From assembly GCF_000702505.1 (NCBI RefSeq), contig NZ_JNIM01000001.1, positions 3,162,001 to 3,226,000 of the forward strand: a stretch of DNA of 64,000 nucleotides, given 5' to 3'. The notes beneath the pieces are model-generated. The model was given only the letters and a program-made list of their open reading frames with translations. It was not told the origin of the DNA and ran no database searches. Shown here one piece after another: positions 53,101 to 61,800 of this stretch (positions are counted from its first letter, which is position 1; every line of letters starts with the position of its first letter). This stretch comes from Thermogemmatispora carboxidivorans. Its GTDB lineage: Bacteria; Chloroflexota; Ktedonobacteria; Ktedonobacterales; Ktedonobacteraceae. Position numbers and translations under genes: made by a program.

Positions 53101-53481
53101 ACCGTCACCAACGTTTACGACCAGGACCCCAGCTACGAACAATACATCTGGTCCGACCTGCTGGCCCCCGATCAGCCCGGCACCATCAAGCACGACCTGA
53201 TCGAGGCCATCACCCTCCTGCACTTCATGCGCTTCGAAAAGCCGTCCTCCCCAATGATGAAGCTTGACCCCTACAAGCGCATCATTGGAGACCGCAGCAT
53301 CGGCGCCCAGGCCATCATTCCCCACATGAGAGGCCAGTGCCGTTTCAACATGCTGGGCTTCCTGGCACACGTTCGCTCAGTCCTGAGCGCCCTGGAGGAG
53401 AAGCAAGATCATCCGCCCCGGAAAGAGCGTCAGGAGCACCCCGAAGCTACTACCCACCGAGATGGAAGAGGAAGAGCATGA
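50152..53481 (+). CDS. Large protein of unknown family, first gene of two-gene system
   Basis: I do not recognise this 1109-residue protein. It is mostly helical in its first 450 residues, with a hydrophobic stretch near 655-680 (YRITYILLAYLFIKLVV). The C-terminal part has alternating strands and helices: KVAILVVSSRKCD near 786, HLLYVAHAPYS at 863-873 and LRVYPIFCDLYYV at 904-916. The spacing of His869 and Cys911 after strands is loosely like a caspase/CHAT protease fold, but this is speculation. GGGGAGG lies 12 bases before the ATG. The stop shares ATGA with the next gene, which encodes a helicase-like ATPase, so the two products are made together and probably act together. Confidence 0.85.
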   Translation: MSTLHQSERHLAAVNYSRLFEAIGTQLKRVQREQHLLKKILWIEEKRLIFNLGALAYAIAKETKPLPQTIESDYSAGYSSVYFADDKARSKFSSDLEQHIWQPLCQMFTTICHLSNQEPAKYAHSLLQPLSSFANTGDFNLGTSKKKGNYLLYPLSEPTSVKRRRLHFQKQPGLTHETKLKGHKLTIDVQGIRDLRAHLIQGISAHLEALHESQQDDNKDKEELKEAQAILNQEEGPVAAQISRLCETITDEVLARIQRTARLHYLDYIRPGLTNDPKAGERERRAAGLLQTLIERLRQLEAYIQRYPDSHYTVSYGQTQQSINLRDLFSRADAFDPLPIFGEVVGQLGEIINEQQGLKRFIHGLRLKLNGNVHVHGGEGEPSFDFHLALLQPGKSAFEERRKEAESNGTLDAFYTRIVRVAVLYFFAFKHWEAPAYQPEKDFEQQLLPVLRGGTQEEKDAALQRLAAELEPKGSQAQGRKSTSALLQELRSVLVASLKKAGNHSRPYRTNLVVSLNSGLLNRDPEQIFIQHHIFADETLFDEAHRRELLKYISIEEARISSDVLCKLDVSLQIEPLYFLQRTEAHEETSRGYSMSYDLGQLQALPVILVPTEQDQQKKDLNRKLFQQCFGGLRHIALGYGYHYQGLATRSAEAFVYRITYILLAYLFIKLVVKSAFSQQERQEDKLFLPLICIHTRKEEAGQEHYNDESILHSITKVLEHLLGADYLTSSQGMHKQTLKAEGNDLHRLKSALCSLYSSLPHRFKPTRAPATATSPDQAQQGRLDKVAILVVSSRKCDYSTQARDDYLATIYGEVLGLERKGSDLVLRRLRTFADNHPSESMHTRPDIIIEQAHYCAQQGYRHLLYVAHAPYSRTLGLTKGGAHELFFMSQEIIQAMREAASDLRVYPIFCDLYYVLDLSPGTAKQDQESLYIDELRELADVVNDPSKRTVMFLNLYTGYKVPAGVRAGVSQERVYNGVMAYSTVTNVYDQDPSYEQYIWSDLLAPDQPGTIKHDLIEAITLLHFMRFEKPSSPMMKLDPYKRIIGDRSIGAQAIIPHMRGQCRFNMLGFLAHVRSVLSALEEKQDHPPRKERQEHPEATTHRDGRGRA

Positions 53482-56400
53482 CGAGCACCACACCAACAGC
53501 CCACCAGGAATCGCCACAGCCAGCTCAGTCCACCCCTACCGGCCAGCGCTCCTTTGCCGAGGACATGGGGCGGCTCTTTGAAATTGGCTTCGCCACCGGC
53601 CTGCTCACCGCACTGGAGCAGGCGCCTCACCTGCCCTGCGGGGCCCGCGATTACTACCGCCAGGAGCTGGCCCACCTCCACTTTGAGCCGCTCTACAGCC
53701 AGCTCAGCAAGCGCAGCCGCGTCTTCAGCACCTGGGATCGCGACCGACTGCGCCGCTGGGCGCTCTTCATCCTGCTACGTGGCTACCTGGGCGGCCTCAC
53801 CTTCTTCCAGGAATTCCTGGCGGCTTGTACAGCTACGAACCGCGCGACACCAGAAATCATCTACCTGCAATGCCGCTTTCATGGCCCCAACAGCCTGGAC
53901 ACCTACGGGAAAGATGAGACGCAAGCCTTCGCCGAGCTCCTGGCGCAACTGCGCCAGCATGGCTATGAGCTACCTCCCAGCGAGCAGATCTACGAAAGCT
54001 ATCGCGGACGCGGCCAATTTCCTCAAGCCGACCTGCTGCTCCTCCTGCGGCAGGGCAAGCGCTGGCATCTGCTCTGCATCGACCTCTCGGTCTTCAGCGT
54101 CCGCAGTCTCGGCGACGCCGTCAGCCTCACCGCAGTCGACGAGATCCGCGGCCTGCTACTGCGCGAGCTACGCTACATGCGCACCCGCAGCGTCTTCTCC
54201 AACCTCAGCATCGACACCGATGCCGCCCTGGTCAGCGGCCAGGAACTGCTGGCCACCGGTCTCAAGCGCTACTTCCAGGCCTTCAGCCGCCAGGACAAAG
54301 AGAGCTACAAGCTCATCCAGGCCGCCAGCTACGCCTACAGCTTCTACCACTTCCTCACCCAACACAAGATCGTCCAGCCAGAGGACCACATCACCTTTCA
54401 CATCATCGGCTACACCGACCGCAGCAGCAACAGTATGACCCTGCGCCGCGACCAGCTCTCCGTCCTGGAAACCTGCGCCGAGATCTACCGCGAGCGCGAC
54501 AAGAGCCAGGAAATCGAAGCCAGCCGCCAGCAATTGCTGACCGTCATCAGCAACTACGTCCGGCGCTCCTTCCAGGAGGGCAGATACTTCATTCGACAGC
54601 TCCTGGAGCAGCCCGGCCAGGAAGACGGCCTGTACTGGATCTCTCATGAGGAGCAGCTCACCGACTTTGTCTGCATGGACGCCCCCTTAAGCGCCGAGCA
54701 GGTGACGCCCGAATTACAGGCCCTCTTCCCCGACACACCCTGTGAGGGGCGCAAGCTGCGCGATCTACATGCTGAGCTTGTCCTTCACGAACTAGAGCAA
54801 CCTACTCCCTACCTCTTCCTGACCGGCACCCCCGGCATCGGCAAAACCACCACCATCGTCAACTTTCTCAAAGCGCGCGCCAGGCAAGGCGAGGGCTTTC
54901 TGTTCATCTACGTCAGCCCCCGCAAACAGGTCAACCTCGACATCATCAAGAAGTTTCAAGAGGACAGTCCAGCTCACCCACGCTGCGACACCCTGCTGGC
55001 CCTGACAACCAACTCCGCCCACATCCAGGCCAACAGCGGCAGACGCACCGTCCACTACTACTCATCTCAGCCGCAAGGACGTTTCACGCTGGGAGACGTC
55101 GACTTCCTGCCCGCAGATGGCCCCGATGCCCAGCAGCAACGACCGCGCGAGCGCCGATTAGAAGAAGTCGAGGAGGGCCTGCTCATCGACCGCGGCCAGA
55201 GCGTCAACGGTGTTCTCAAGAGCCTCTGCGCAGCCATCGACGCTGCCCTGACAGGGCAGCTCTCCAACACCATCGTCGCCACCGTAGCCGTCCAATCGCT
55301 CCGGCGCACCAGCCACGAGCAGGCCACTACGCTGCAGCACCTCAAGCGTATGTTTCAGAGCCTCCTCAAGAAGGGCGTCCTACAAGAAGCAGCACTGGAG
55401 CAGCTTGGCCAACGCATCAAATACGTTTTCTTTATGATCGATGAGGTTACCGGCGACGAAAGCGGCGCAGCCTTCGTCGAGGGCATTCACAGTCTGCTCA
55501 GTCAGTACCAACTCTTCAACAACCCAGCCATCTGCTGCAAGGTCATCGTAGCCGACGCCTCGATCGTCGACCCCCAGCTCATTCAGCGTCACCTGGAAGA
55601 CAGCGCCTACGAACCGGACAAGATCTACTTCCGGCGCGCCGGCCAGCCGCCACAGCCTCTGAGCCGCAGCGCTTTTCGTTTTAAGCGGCAGGAGGCCGTC
55701 GGCATTAACGCCAACGGCTACCCGGCCAGCGCCCTACGCCTGCGCTATCGGGTCGGCCTGGAGATCCAGTCATACGAAGACGGGGCCGCCTTGCGCGTCA
55801 CCAGCCAACAACTCAAAAACGGGCTGCAGCAGCGCATCCTGGACGACCTGCAAGCCATCCTTGAGCAGCCCGAGGCCCCGCAGGTCCTGGTCTACATCCA
55901 GGACAAGCAGCGTCTGGCAGAGTTGATTACCGAGCTTCAACACCGCCTGGGGCGCTTCCAGCTCTACGAAGACTACCTGGTCATTCACGCCAACATCTCT
56001 GAGGAAGTGAAACAGAAAGTCAAAGACTATCAAAATCAGGTGCGCGCCATCTTCATGACCGCCTCGGCCAGCCGTGGCCTCTCCTTCGAGCGCGCCCGCG
56101 AAATCCTGGTCGACGTGCCACGCTTCGCCATCGAGCAGAACTTGATGGAGATCCTCCAGGTCATCTACCGCGGGCGCGGCGGCGATCTTGACCAGACGGA
56201 GAAGAGCATCACTTTCTATCTCACCGATCGCTTCCTCTACAGTCGGAGCGAAGAGCGCGAGCCGGCCCTGCGCGAGAGCCTGCTCGCCTTGCTCAACATC
56301 CTGCTCATTCTCAAGACCGCCCTGCTGACGCGCATCAAAGGCGAGGGTCAGATCGGGAGCAAGCGCTACCTGATGATCCCCATCGGCGGCAAGGCCGTGC

Positions 56401-57314
56401 TCTCCGCCGGCGAGAGCCTGACCTCACGCCTGGGGCGCCTGGTCGATCAGCTCGATGACCTGCGCCACCAGCATCCCGAGAACCCAGCCTTTCGCGAAGT
56501 AGCCGAGTACCTGATTAGCCTCCTCAGCGAGGCACGCATCGAGCTGAGTCCGCCTGTCTCAGGTCGACGCGCCCGCCAGCAAACGAGGCCAGCGGCCCAG
56601 CAAGACAAGGGTCCCGACCACCCTCGCCCATATCTGAGCATCCTGGAGCAATTTCCGCACGAGTTTGAGCAGGCCGTCATCGGCGGCTTCGAGCACCTGC
56701 TGAGGCTCCCCCCCCTGGAGCGCGCCTACATCGCCGGCAGCCTGCTGATTGTGCCCTTGGGAGAGCGGCGCCTGCGAGAAGATTACTGGATCAGCCTGCT
56801 GCAGCTCCTGCACACCGGCCAACACGACAAGGAGCTGCTCAGGCGCATGGAGCGACTGCGACAGGAAGAACACTGCAACGACGAGGTTCGCCTCTTGCTC
56901 AGGGAAGCCACGCTACTCATCAAGGAGCTGCAGCGCATCGCCTGCGAGCATACCGTCATCCCCCACCTTGGACAGGAGACACAGCACGGCGATCAGCACT
57001 ACGCTATTCCATTGCATACTCTCCTCTTCAGTGAGGTCTTCCGCAGCGCCTTCCAGAACCAGCGGGAGAGCTTGCTCGATCCTTCCAGCAGCTTTCGTCG
57101 GCTGCTCGAAAGCTACTTGCGCGCCCTCTATCCCATCGATAGCACTCTTCCCCTAGGCCGCCATTACGAGCGTTTTCCCTTTGTGATCTTCCGCAGCTAC
57201 AACTTGCCCGAGGCGCGGCGCAAGATCTTCCTGGATCACTACCTGTTCATGTCCCACGAACTCAATATCATCAATATGCTGCTGGCCAGAAGCGATCAGG
57301 AGGAGCAGCCCTAA
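53478..57314 (+). CDS. Large SF2-helicase-like ATPase, second gene of two-gene system
   Basis: The 1278-residue protein has Walker A TGTPGIGKTTTIVNFL near 450, Walker B YVFFMIDEVTGDES near 650, and a helicase C-terminal lobe at about 795-905 with VLVYIQDKQRLAEL, motif V IFMTASASRGLSFERA and motif VI LQVIYRGRGGD carrying the arginine finger. About 200 residues are inserted between the Walker motifs. A segment near 184-204 (ADLLLLLRQGKRWHLLCIDLS) has the shape of a degenerate PD-(D/E)XK nuclease core. The C-terminal 370 residues match nothing I know. The ATG at 53478 overlaps the upstream stop; 47 codons further upstream are in frame but lie inside the first gene. Roles in nucleic-acid remodelling or phage defence are inferred. 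Confidence 0.85.
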   Translation: MTSTTPTAHQESPQPAQSTPTGQRSFAEDMGRLFEIGFATGLLTALEQAPHLPCGARDYYRQELAHLHFEPLYSQLSKRSRVFSTWDRDRLRRWALFILLRGYLGGLTFFQEFLAACTATNRATPEIIYLQCRFHGPNSLDTYGKDETQAFAELLAQLRQHGYELPPSEQIYESYRGRGQFPQADLLLLLRQGKRWHLLCIDLSVFSVRSLGDAVSLTAVDEIRGLLLRELRYMRTRSVFSNLSIDTDAALVSGQELLATGLKRYFQAFSRQDKESYKLIQAASYAYSFYHFLTQHKIVQPEDHITFHIIGYTDRSSNSMTLRRDQLSVLETCAEIYRERDKSQEIEASRQQLLTVISNYVRRSFQEGRYFIRQLLEQPGQEDGLYWISHEEQLTDFVCMDAPLSAEQVTPELQALFPDTPCEGRKLRDLHAELVLHELEQPTPYLFLTGTPGIGKTTTIVNFLKARARQGEGFLFIYVSPRKQVNLDIIKKFQEDSPAHPRCDTLLALTTNSAHIQANSGRRTVHYYSSQPQGRFTLGDVDFLPADGPDAQQQRPRERRLEEVEEGLLIDRGQSVNGVLKSLCAAIDAALTGQLSNTIVATVAVQSLRRTSHEQATTLQHLKRMFQSLLKKGVLQEAALEQLGQRIKYVFFMIDEVTGDESGAAFVEGIHSLLSQYQLFNNPAICCKVIVADASIVDPQLIQRHLEDSAYEPDKIYFRRAGQPPQPLSRSAFRFKRQEAVGINANGYPASALRLRYRVGLEIQSYEDGAALRVTSQQLKNGLQQRILDDLQAILEQPEAPQVLVYIQDKQRLAELITELQHRLGRFQLYEDYLVIHANISEEVKQKVKDYQNQVRAIFMTASASRGLSFERAREILVDVPRFAIEQNLMEILQVIYRGRGGDLDQTEKSITFYLTDRFLYSRSEEREPALRESLLALLNILLILKTALLTRIKGEGQIGSKRYLMIPIGGKAVLSAGESLTSRLGRLVDQLDDLRHQHPENPAFREVAEYLISLLSEARIELSPPVSGRRARQQTRPAAQQDKGPDHPRPYLSILEQFPHEFEQAVIGGFEHLLRLPPLERAYIAGSLLIVPLGERRLREDYWISLLQLLHTGQHDKELLRRMERLRQEEHCNDEVRLLLREATLLIKELQRIACEHTVIPHLGQETQHGDQHYAIPLHTLLFSEVFRSAFQNQRESLLDPSSSFRRLLESYLRALYPIDSTLPLGRHYERFPFVIFRSYNLPEARRKIFLDHYLFMSHELNIINMLLARSDQEEQP

Positions 57315-57526
57315 ACGAAGAGAGAAAGAAACATGCTTGTCAAGTGTGAGACAGGCTGGTATGCTTTTGCAGGAAAGGGCAAGTTAGGCAAGACCTTCCC
57401 CCGCGGGCCGGTGACGACTGCAGCGGACGCCGCAGGCACGGAAGGATGAGCATGCCCTGGCTTGCTCTCTTCTCTCCCAAGCATCACCAGATGAGCTGAA
57501 CAGAAGAAGAGGAGATCTGCTAGTAT

Positions 57527-58408
57527 ATGTCTGCTGCTGAAGAACCCACGGCCCCCAGCCAGCCCGCCAGCGAGGGGGGGACCTATTTCATCGATGCCGA
57601 AGAGGCGGCAGAGCTAGCCCGCCTGATGCAACAGGACCGCCTGGTCACCGAAGCAATGGGCGGCCTCCTGCCCGAAGTGGAGACGCTGCCAGCCACCGCC
57701 CAGGTGCTTGACCTGGCCTGCGGCCCCGGCGGCTGGGCCCTCGAACTGGCCTTTCACTATCCCGAGGCCGAGGTCATCGGCGTCGATCTCAGCCCGAGCA
57801 TCGTCGAATACGCCAATGCGCAGGCCCGCTCGCGCAACCTCAGTAACGCCCACTTCGCCGTGATGAACATCACCCAGCCCCTCGCTTTCTCCGACGCCTC
57901 TTTCGATCTGATCAACGCCCGCTTTCTGGCCGGCTTCATGCGGCCTCAAGATTGGCCGCGCCTGCTGGCCGAATGCCGTCGCCTCCTCAAGCCCGGCGGC
58001 CTTCTCCGCCTCACCGAAAGCGAGTGGGGCCTGACCACCAGCCCGGCCACCCAACGCTACTACGCCCTCTGCTCGGAAGCGCTCAAGCGGGCCGGTCAAA
58101 GCTTCTCCCCCGACGGGCACCTCCTGGGAATCACCCCCGTCCTGGCCCCCCTGCTGCGCCAGGCCGGCTTCAACGAGGTCCGCCTGCGCGGCGGCGTGCT
58201 GGAGTGGTCCAGCGGGACCCCCTACCACTACAGCACCTTCAAAAATATATCCGTCATGTTCGATCTACTGAAGCCCTTTCTTGTGAAGACGGGCGTGGCA
58301 CGGGCCGAGGAAGTGAACGCGCTCTATCAGCAGGCGGTAGCAGAAATGCAGGCCGACGACTTCTTTGCGGTCTGGTTCTGGGTAACCGCCTGGGGACGCC
58401 AGCCATGA
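57527..58408 (+). CDS. Class I SAM-dependent methyltransferase, paralogue 3
   Basis: The 293-residue protein keeps the family pattern: EAAELARLMQQDRLVTEAMGG, motif I VLDLACGPGGWALELA, EVIGVDLSPSIVEYA, FSDASFDLINARFLAGFM and LLKPGGLLRLTE. It is the first of three tandem copies and is the most different of the three, for example HLLGITPVLAPLLRQAGFNE. GAGGAG lies about 14 bases before the ATG. It begins about 210 bases after the helicase gene. The substrate is unknown. Confidence 0.86.
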   Translation: MSAAEEPTAPSQPASEGGTYFIDAEEAAELARLMQQDRLVTEAMGGLLPEVETLPATAQVLDLACGPGGWALELAFHYPEAEVIGVDLSPSIVEYANAQARSRNLSNAHFAVMNITQPLAFSDASFDLINARFLAGFMRPQDWPRLLAECRRLLKPGGLLRLTESEWGLTTSPATQRYYALCSEALKRAGQSFSPDGHLLGITPVLAPLLRQAGFNEVRLRGGVLEWSSGTPYHYSTFKNISVMFDLLKPFLVKTGVARAEEVNALYQQAVAEMQADDFFAVWFWVTAWGRQP

Positions 58409-58488
58409 AGAATCAGGGCGGGCGTCCGTCATCAGCCGCAATCAACAGGCTCTTCTTCTTGTCGGTCTGACAGCAAGAGCGGAAAGGA

Positions 58489-58509
58489 AGAGAGAGAGAG
58501 AGAGAGAGA
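58489..58509 (+). repeat. GA dinucleotide repeat at ribosome-binding position
   Basis: About ten tandem GA units lie eight to 28 bases upstream of the ATG at 58517 and occupy the place of the Shine-Dalgarno sequence. Changes in repeat number would alter spacing or strength of the ribosome site. Confidence 0.75.
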
Positions 58510-58516
58510 CCAAACC

Positions 58517-59416
58517 ATGACTGATATGCGAGAAAACGAGGGTTTTGCGCCAGCCGGAGCGTCTCAGACCGATTTCACCTATCCTATTGATACCGAGAAG
58601 GTGGACGAGTTAGCCCGCCTGATCCAGCAAGACCGTCTCGTGAACGAGGCAATGGGCGGCCTCTTCCCCGAAGGCCAGACCCTCCCCGAAGGCGGGCGCC
58701 TGCTTGACCTGGCCTGCGGTCCTGGCGGCTGGGCCTGCGAAGTCGCCTTTCAGCATCCTTCCGTCGAAGTGATCGGCGTCGACATCAGCCCCAGCACCGT
58801 CGAGTACGCCATCACTTACGCCCGCTCGCGTGGCCTCTCCAACGTCCACTTCCAGGTGATGAACGTCATGGAGCCGCTGGCCTTCCCCGACGCCTCCTTC
58901 GACCTCATCAACGGGCGCGCCCTCTTCAGCTTCATGCAGCCCCAGGACTGGCGGCACCTGCTGGCTGAATGTCGCCGTCTCCTCAAGCCCGGCGGCATCA
59001 TCCGCCTCACCGAAAGCGAGTTCCCTCTCACGAGCAGCCCGGCCACCGAGCGCTATTTCGCTCTGATCGCCGCCGCCCTCCAGCGCGTCGGTCAGAGCTT
59101 CTCGCCCGACGGGCGTCACGTCGGCATCACCCCCGTCCTGCCGCGCCTGCTGCGCCAGGCCGGTTTCCAGGATGTCCGCCTGCGCGCCGGCGCCGTCGAG
59201 TGGTCCAGCGACAGCCCCATGCACTACGCCTTTTTTAAAGATCTCTTCGCCCTCTTCCAACTGATCAAACCCTTCCTGCTCAAGACCGGCGTCATCGCTC
59301 AGGAGGAGCTGGAGCCGCTCTATCAGCAGGCCATCGCCGAGATGCAAGCCGACGACTTCTACGCCATTGCCACCGGTCTCACCGTCTGGGGGCAGCAGCC
59401 CCACGCCAGCGCTTAA
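58517..59416 (+). CDS. Class I SAM-dependent methyltransferase, paralogue 4
   Basis: The 299 residues show motif I LLDLACGPGGWACEVA, EVIGVDISPSTVEYA, FPDASFDLINGRALFSFM and LLKPGGIIRLTE. It is very close to paralogue 5 just downstream, with long stretches of identical DNA (for example around 58650-58750 and 58930-59340 against 59640-59740 and 59920-60330). The start is ATG at 58517 after a GA repeat. The pair looks like a recent duplication kept similar by gene conversion. Confidence 0.87.
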   Translation: MTDMRENEGFAPAGASQTDFTYPIDTEKVDELARLIQQDRLVNEAMGGLFPEGQTLPEGGRLLDLACGPGGWACEVAFQHPSVEVIGVDISPSTVEYAITYARSRGLSNVHFQVMNVMEPLAFPDASFDLINGRALFSFMQPQDWRHLLAECRRLLKPGGIIRLTESEFPLTSSPATERYFALIAAALQRVGQSFSPDGRHVGITPVLPRLLRQAGFQDVRLRAGAVEWSSDSPMHYAFFKDLFALFQLIKPFLLKTGVIAQEELEPLYQQAIAEMQADDFYAIATGLTVWGQQPHASA

Positions 59417-59523
59417 GGAAGCTCACAGCCTGCTCTGTCAGCGTGGCAGCCAGCAGGATCAGACGCCAGCCACGGGCGGCGCTCAGTCAGCAAGTCAGGA
59501 GCAAAGAAAGGAGCACCAGGCAC

Positions 59524-60408
59524 ATGACAGCCTTTGAGCCAGAGTCTCAACCCCAGCCCCAGGCCGGCACCTACCCTATCGACGCAGGCCAGGCCGAAGA
59601 GCTGGCCCGCCTCTTGCAACAGGATCGCCTGATCACCGAAGCAATGGGCGGCCTCTTCCCCGAAGGCCAGACCCTCCCCGAAGGCGGGCGCCTGCTTGAC
59701 CTGGCCTGCGGTCCTGGCGGCTGGGCCTGCGAAGTCGCCTTTCAGTACCCCCATGTCGAAGTGATCGGCGTCGACATCAACCCCAGCACCGTCGAATATG
59801 CCAGCACCCAGGCCCAGGCCCGTGGCCTCTCGAACATCTCCTTCGAGATCATGGATATCACCCAACCCCTGGCCTTCGCCGAGGCCTCCTTCGACCTCAT
59901 CAACGGACGTTCCCTCTTCAGCTTCATGCGGCCCCAGGACTGGCGGCACCTGCTGGCTGAATGTCGCCGTCTCCTCAAGCCCGGCGGCATCATCCGCCTC
60001 ACCGAAACCGAATTCGGCCTGACCAGCAGCCCGGCCACCGAGCGCTATTTCGCTCTGATCGCCGCCGCCCTCCAGCGCGTTGGCCAGAGCTTCTCGCCCG
60101 ACGGGCGTCACGTCGGCATCACCCCCGTCCTGCCGCGCCTGCTGCGCCAGGCCGGTTTCCAGGATGTCCGCCTGCGCGCCGGCGCCGTCGAGTGGTCCAG
60201 CGACAGCCCCATGCACTACGCCTTTTTTAAAGATCTCTTCGTCCTCTTCCAACTGATCAAACCCTTCCTGCTCAAGACCGGCGTCATCGCTCAGGAGGAG
60301 CTGGAGCCACTCTATCAGCAGGCCATCGCCGAGGCCCAGGGCGAGGATTTCTGCGCCGTCTGGCCCTGGCTCACCGTCTGGGGGCAGCAGCCCCACGCCA
60401 GCGCTTAA
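59524..60408 (+). CDS. Class I SAM-dependent methyltransferase, paralogue 5
   Basis: The 294-residue protein is nearly identical to paralogue 4 in its front (EAMGGLFPEGQTLPEGGRLL) and C-terminal half, but differs in the first 35 residues, in the stretch ARGLSNISFEIMDITQPLAF, and at the very end. AAAGGAG precedes the ATG at 59524; the frame is open for 27 further codons upstream without a ribosome site. The differing patches probably mark substrate or partner specificity. Confidence 0.87.
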   Translation: MTAFEPESQPQPQAGTYPIDAGQAEELARLLQQDRLITEAMGGLFPEGQTLPEGGRLLDLACGPGGWACEVAFQYPHVEVIGVDINPSTVEYASTQAQARGLSNISFEIMDITQPLAFAEASFDLINGRSLFSFMRPQDWRHLLAECRRLLKPGGIIRLTETEFGLTSSPATERYFALIAAALQRVGQSFSPDGRHVGITPVLPRLLRQAGFQDVRLRAGAVEWSSDSPMHYAFFKDLFVLFQLIKPFLLKTGVIAQEELEPLYQQAIAEAQGEDFCAVWPWLTVWGQQPHASA

Positions 60409-60576
60409 GCTGCCCTGCCGCCAGCTCTGCTGACGGCTCCCCTACCTGGGCCAGCGCACAAGCCAGGTCCAGGCCAGGAGCAGCACCAAGAGCAGCGTGA
60501 GAAGGAGTCCCCATCAGGCACACCATGAATGAGCCGCGGCGGTCTCCTTCTCCCCCCTTTCCTGCCCTCCCCCTCC

Positions 60577-61461
60577 CTAGAACTCAGCCACCGCCGGGAT
60601 AATCTCCTTCGCAAAGACCTCCAGCGGCCTCAGCTCGTACAGATCCGGCAGATTGACAATGGCATGAGTGAAGCCCATCGCAGCCAGGTCCTTCAAACGC
60701 GCGCGCACGCTCTCCGCCGTATCGTTGCCCGAAAGATGGACGGTCAACAGAAACGTCTTCTCGATCGTCCCATAATCGCGGCCTATCGCCTCGCAATGCT
60801 CTTTGAGCGCATCGAGGGCCTGCTGCATCTTCTCTTGCCCGAGACGCGCAAGGATATTGCAGGCATCAGCATACTGAGCCACCAGGCGCATCGTCTTCTT
60901 GGGGCCTGAGCCACCGATCATCACGCGCGGATGCGGCTGAGAAAGCGGGCGAGGATTATTCGTAATGGCGGGCGCGACAACATGCTTCCCCTCAAAGGCG
61001 GTCTGATCGCTTGCCCACAGCGCCTTTGCCAGCTTCAGCGTATCCTCCAGCAGCTCAAAGCGCTCCCCCAGCGGCGGGTAGGGAACACCCCAACCACGAG
61101 CCTCCTCCTCATACCAGGCGGCCCCCACACCGAAATAGGACCGTCCACCAGAGAGAATATCGAGCGTATTCACCGTCTTGAGCAAAATCGAGGGATAGCG
61201 ATAAATTACCCCCGTGACCAGCACCCCAAGATAGGCCCGCTCCGTCAGCCCGGCCAAATAGCCGAGCGCGGTATAGCACTCCAGCATGGGGTCGCTATAC
61301 GTTTCCCCGAACAAGCCCTGAATCTGATAGAAATGATCCATCAACCAAAGGCTATAGAAACCCGCCTCCTCCGCCCTCGTCGCCACCTCCTTCAACCTGG
61401 ACCGGATTGCAGCCGTCCCACCAGGGCCCTTGAACGACGGAATCTGCAGTCCAACGTACAT
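60577..61461 (-). CDS. LLM-class flavin/F420-dependent oxidoreductase
   Basis: The 294-residue protein is a luciferase-like monooxygenase-family TIM barrel: GLQIPSF at the first strand, EEAGFYSLWLMDHFYQIQGL, LDILSGGRSYFGVGAAWYEEE and PRVMIGGSGPKKTMRLVAQYADACNI, the last typical of F420-dependent members. It probably reduces or oxidises a small molecule using F420 or FMN. AGGAGG eight bases before the ATG at 61461 fixes the start. It follows the tandem methyltransferases in opposite orientation. Confidence 0.88.
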   Translation of the reverse strand: MYVGLQIPSFKGPGGTAAIRSRLKEVATRAEEAGFYSLWLMDHFYQIQGLFGETYSDPMLECYTALGYLAGLTERAYLGVLVTGVIYRYPSILLKTVNTLDILSGGRSYFGVGAAWYEEEARGWGVPYPPLGERFELLEDTLKLAKALWASDQTAFEGKHVVAPAITNNPRPLSQPHPRVMIGGSGPKKTMRLVAQYADACNILARLGQEKMQQALDALKEHCEAIGRDYGTIEKTFLLTVHLSGNDTAESVRARLKDLAAMGFTHAIVNLPDLYELRPLEVFAKEIIPAVAEF

Positions 61462-61800
61462 CAAAAAAACCTCCTCTGAGAGTTACCCTCTGGCAGCCAG
61501 CAAGCAGACCTTGGGCAGCACCAGCCCAGCCCTACCAACAGCGCCGGAAGCTCCGCCACCCTCCAGCAAGCGAGCCAGACCTGTCGCCAGGTTAACGCTT
61601 TACTATACATCCCCCAGACCATCGGCGTTTGGCCAATCATAGCGATTCTTTGGCGGATTCTCCAACGTTCTCCCTCCGAAGCCGAAGCGCCGGCCCCCAG
61701 TCCGCAGCAGACAACAAGAGAGCAGGCCGAGAGTGGTCAGCGCCACTACACGCGCCTGCTCCCTTCTCTGCCCGGACCTTGCGAAGACAGGTCAGCCAGA
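61462..61800. other. Intergenic region between LLM gene and ABC permeases
   Basis: No gene is seen. A TATAGT sequence on the minus strand near 61605 could be the -10 of the LLM gene promoter, with no good -35. Confidence 0.35.
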
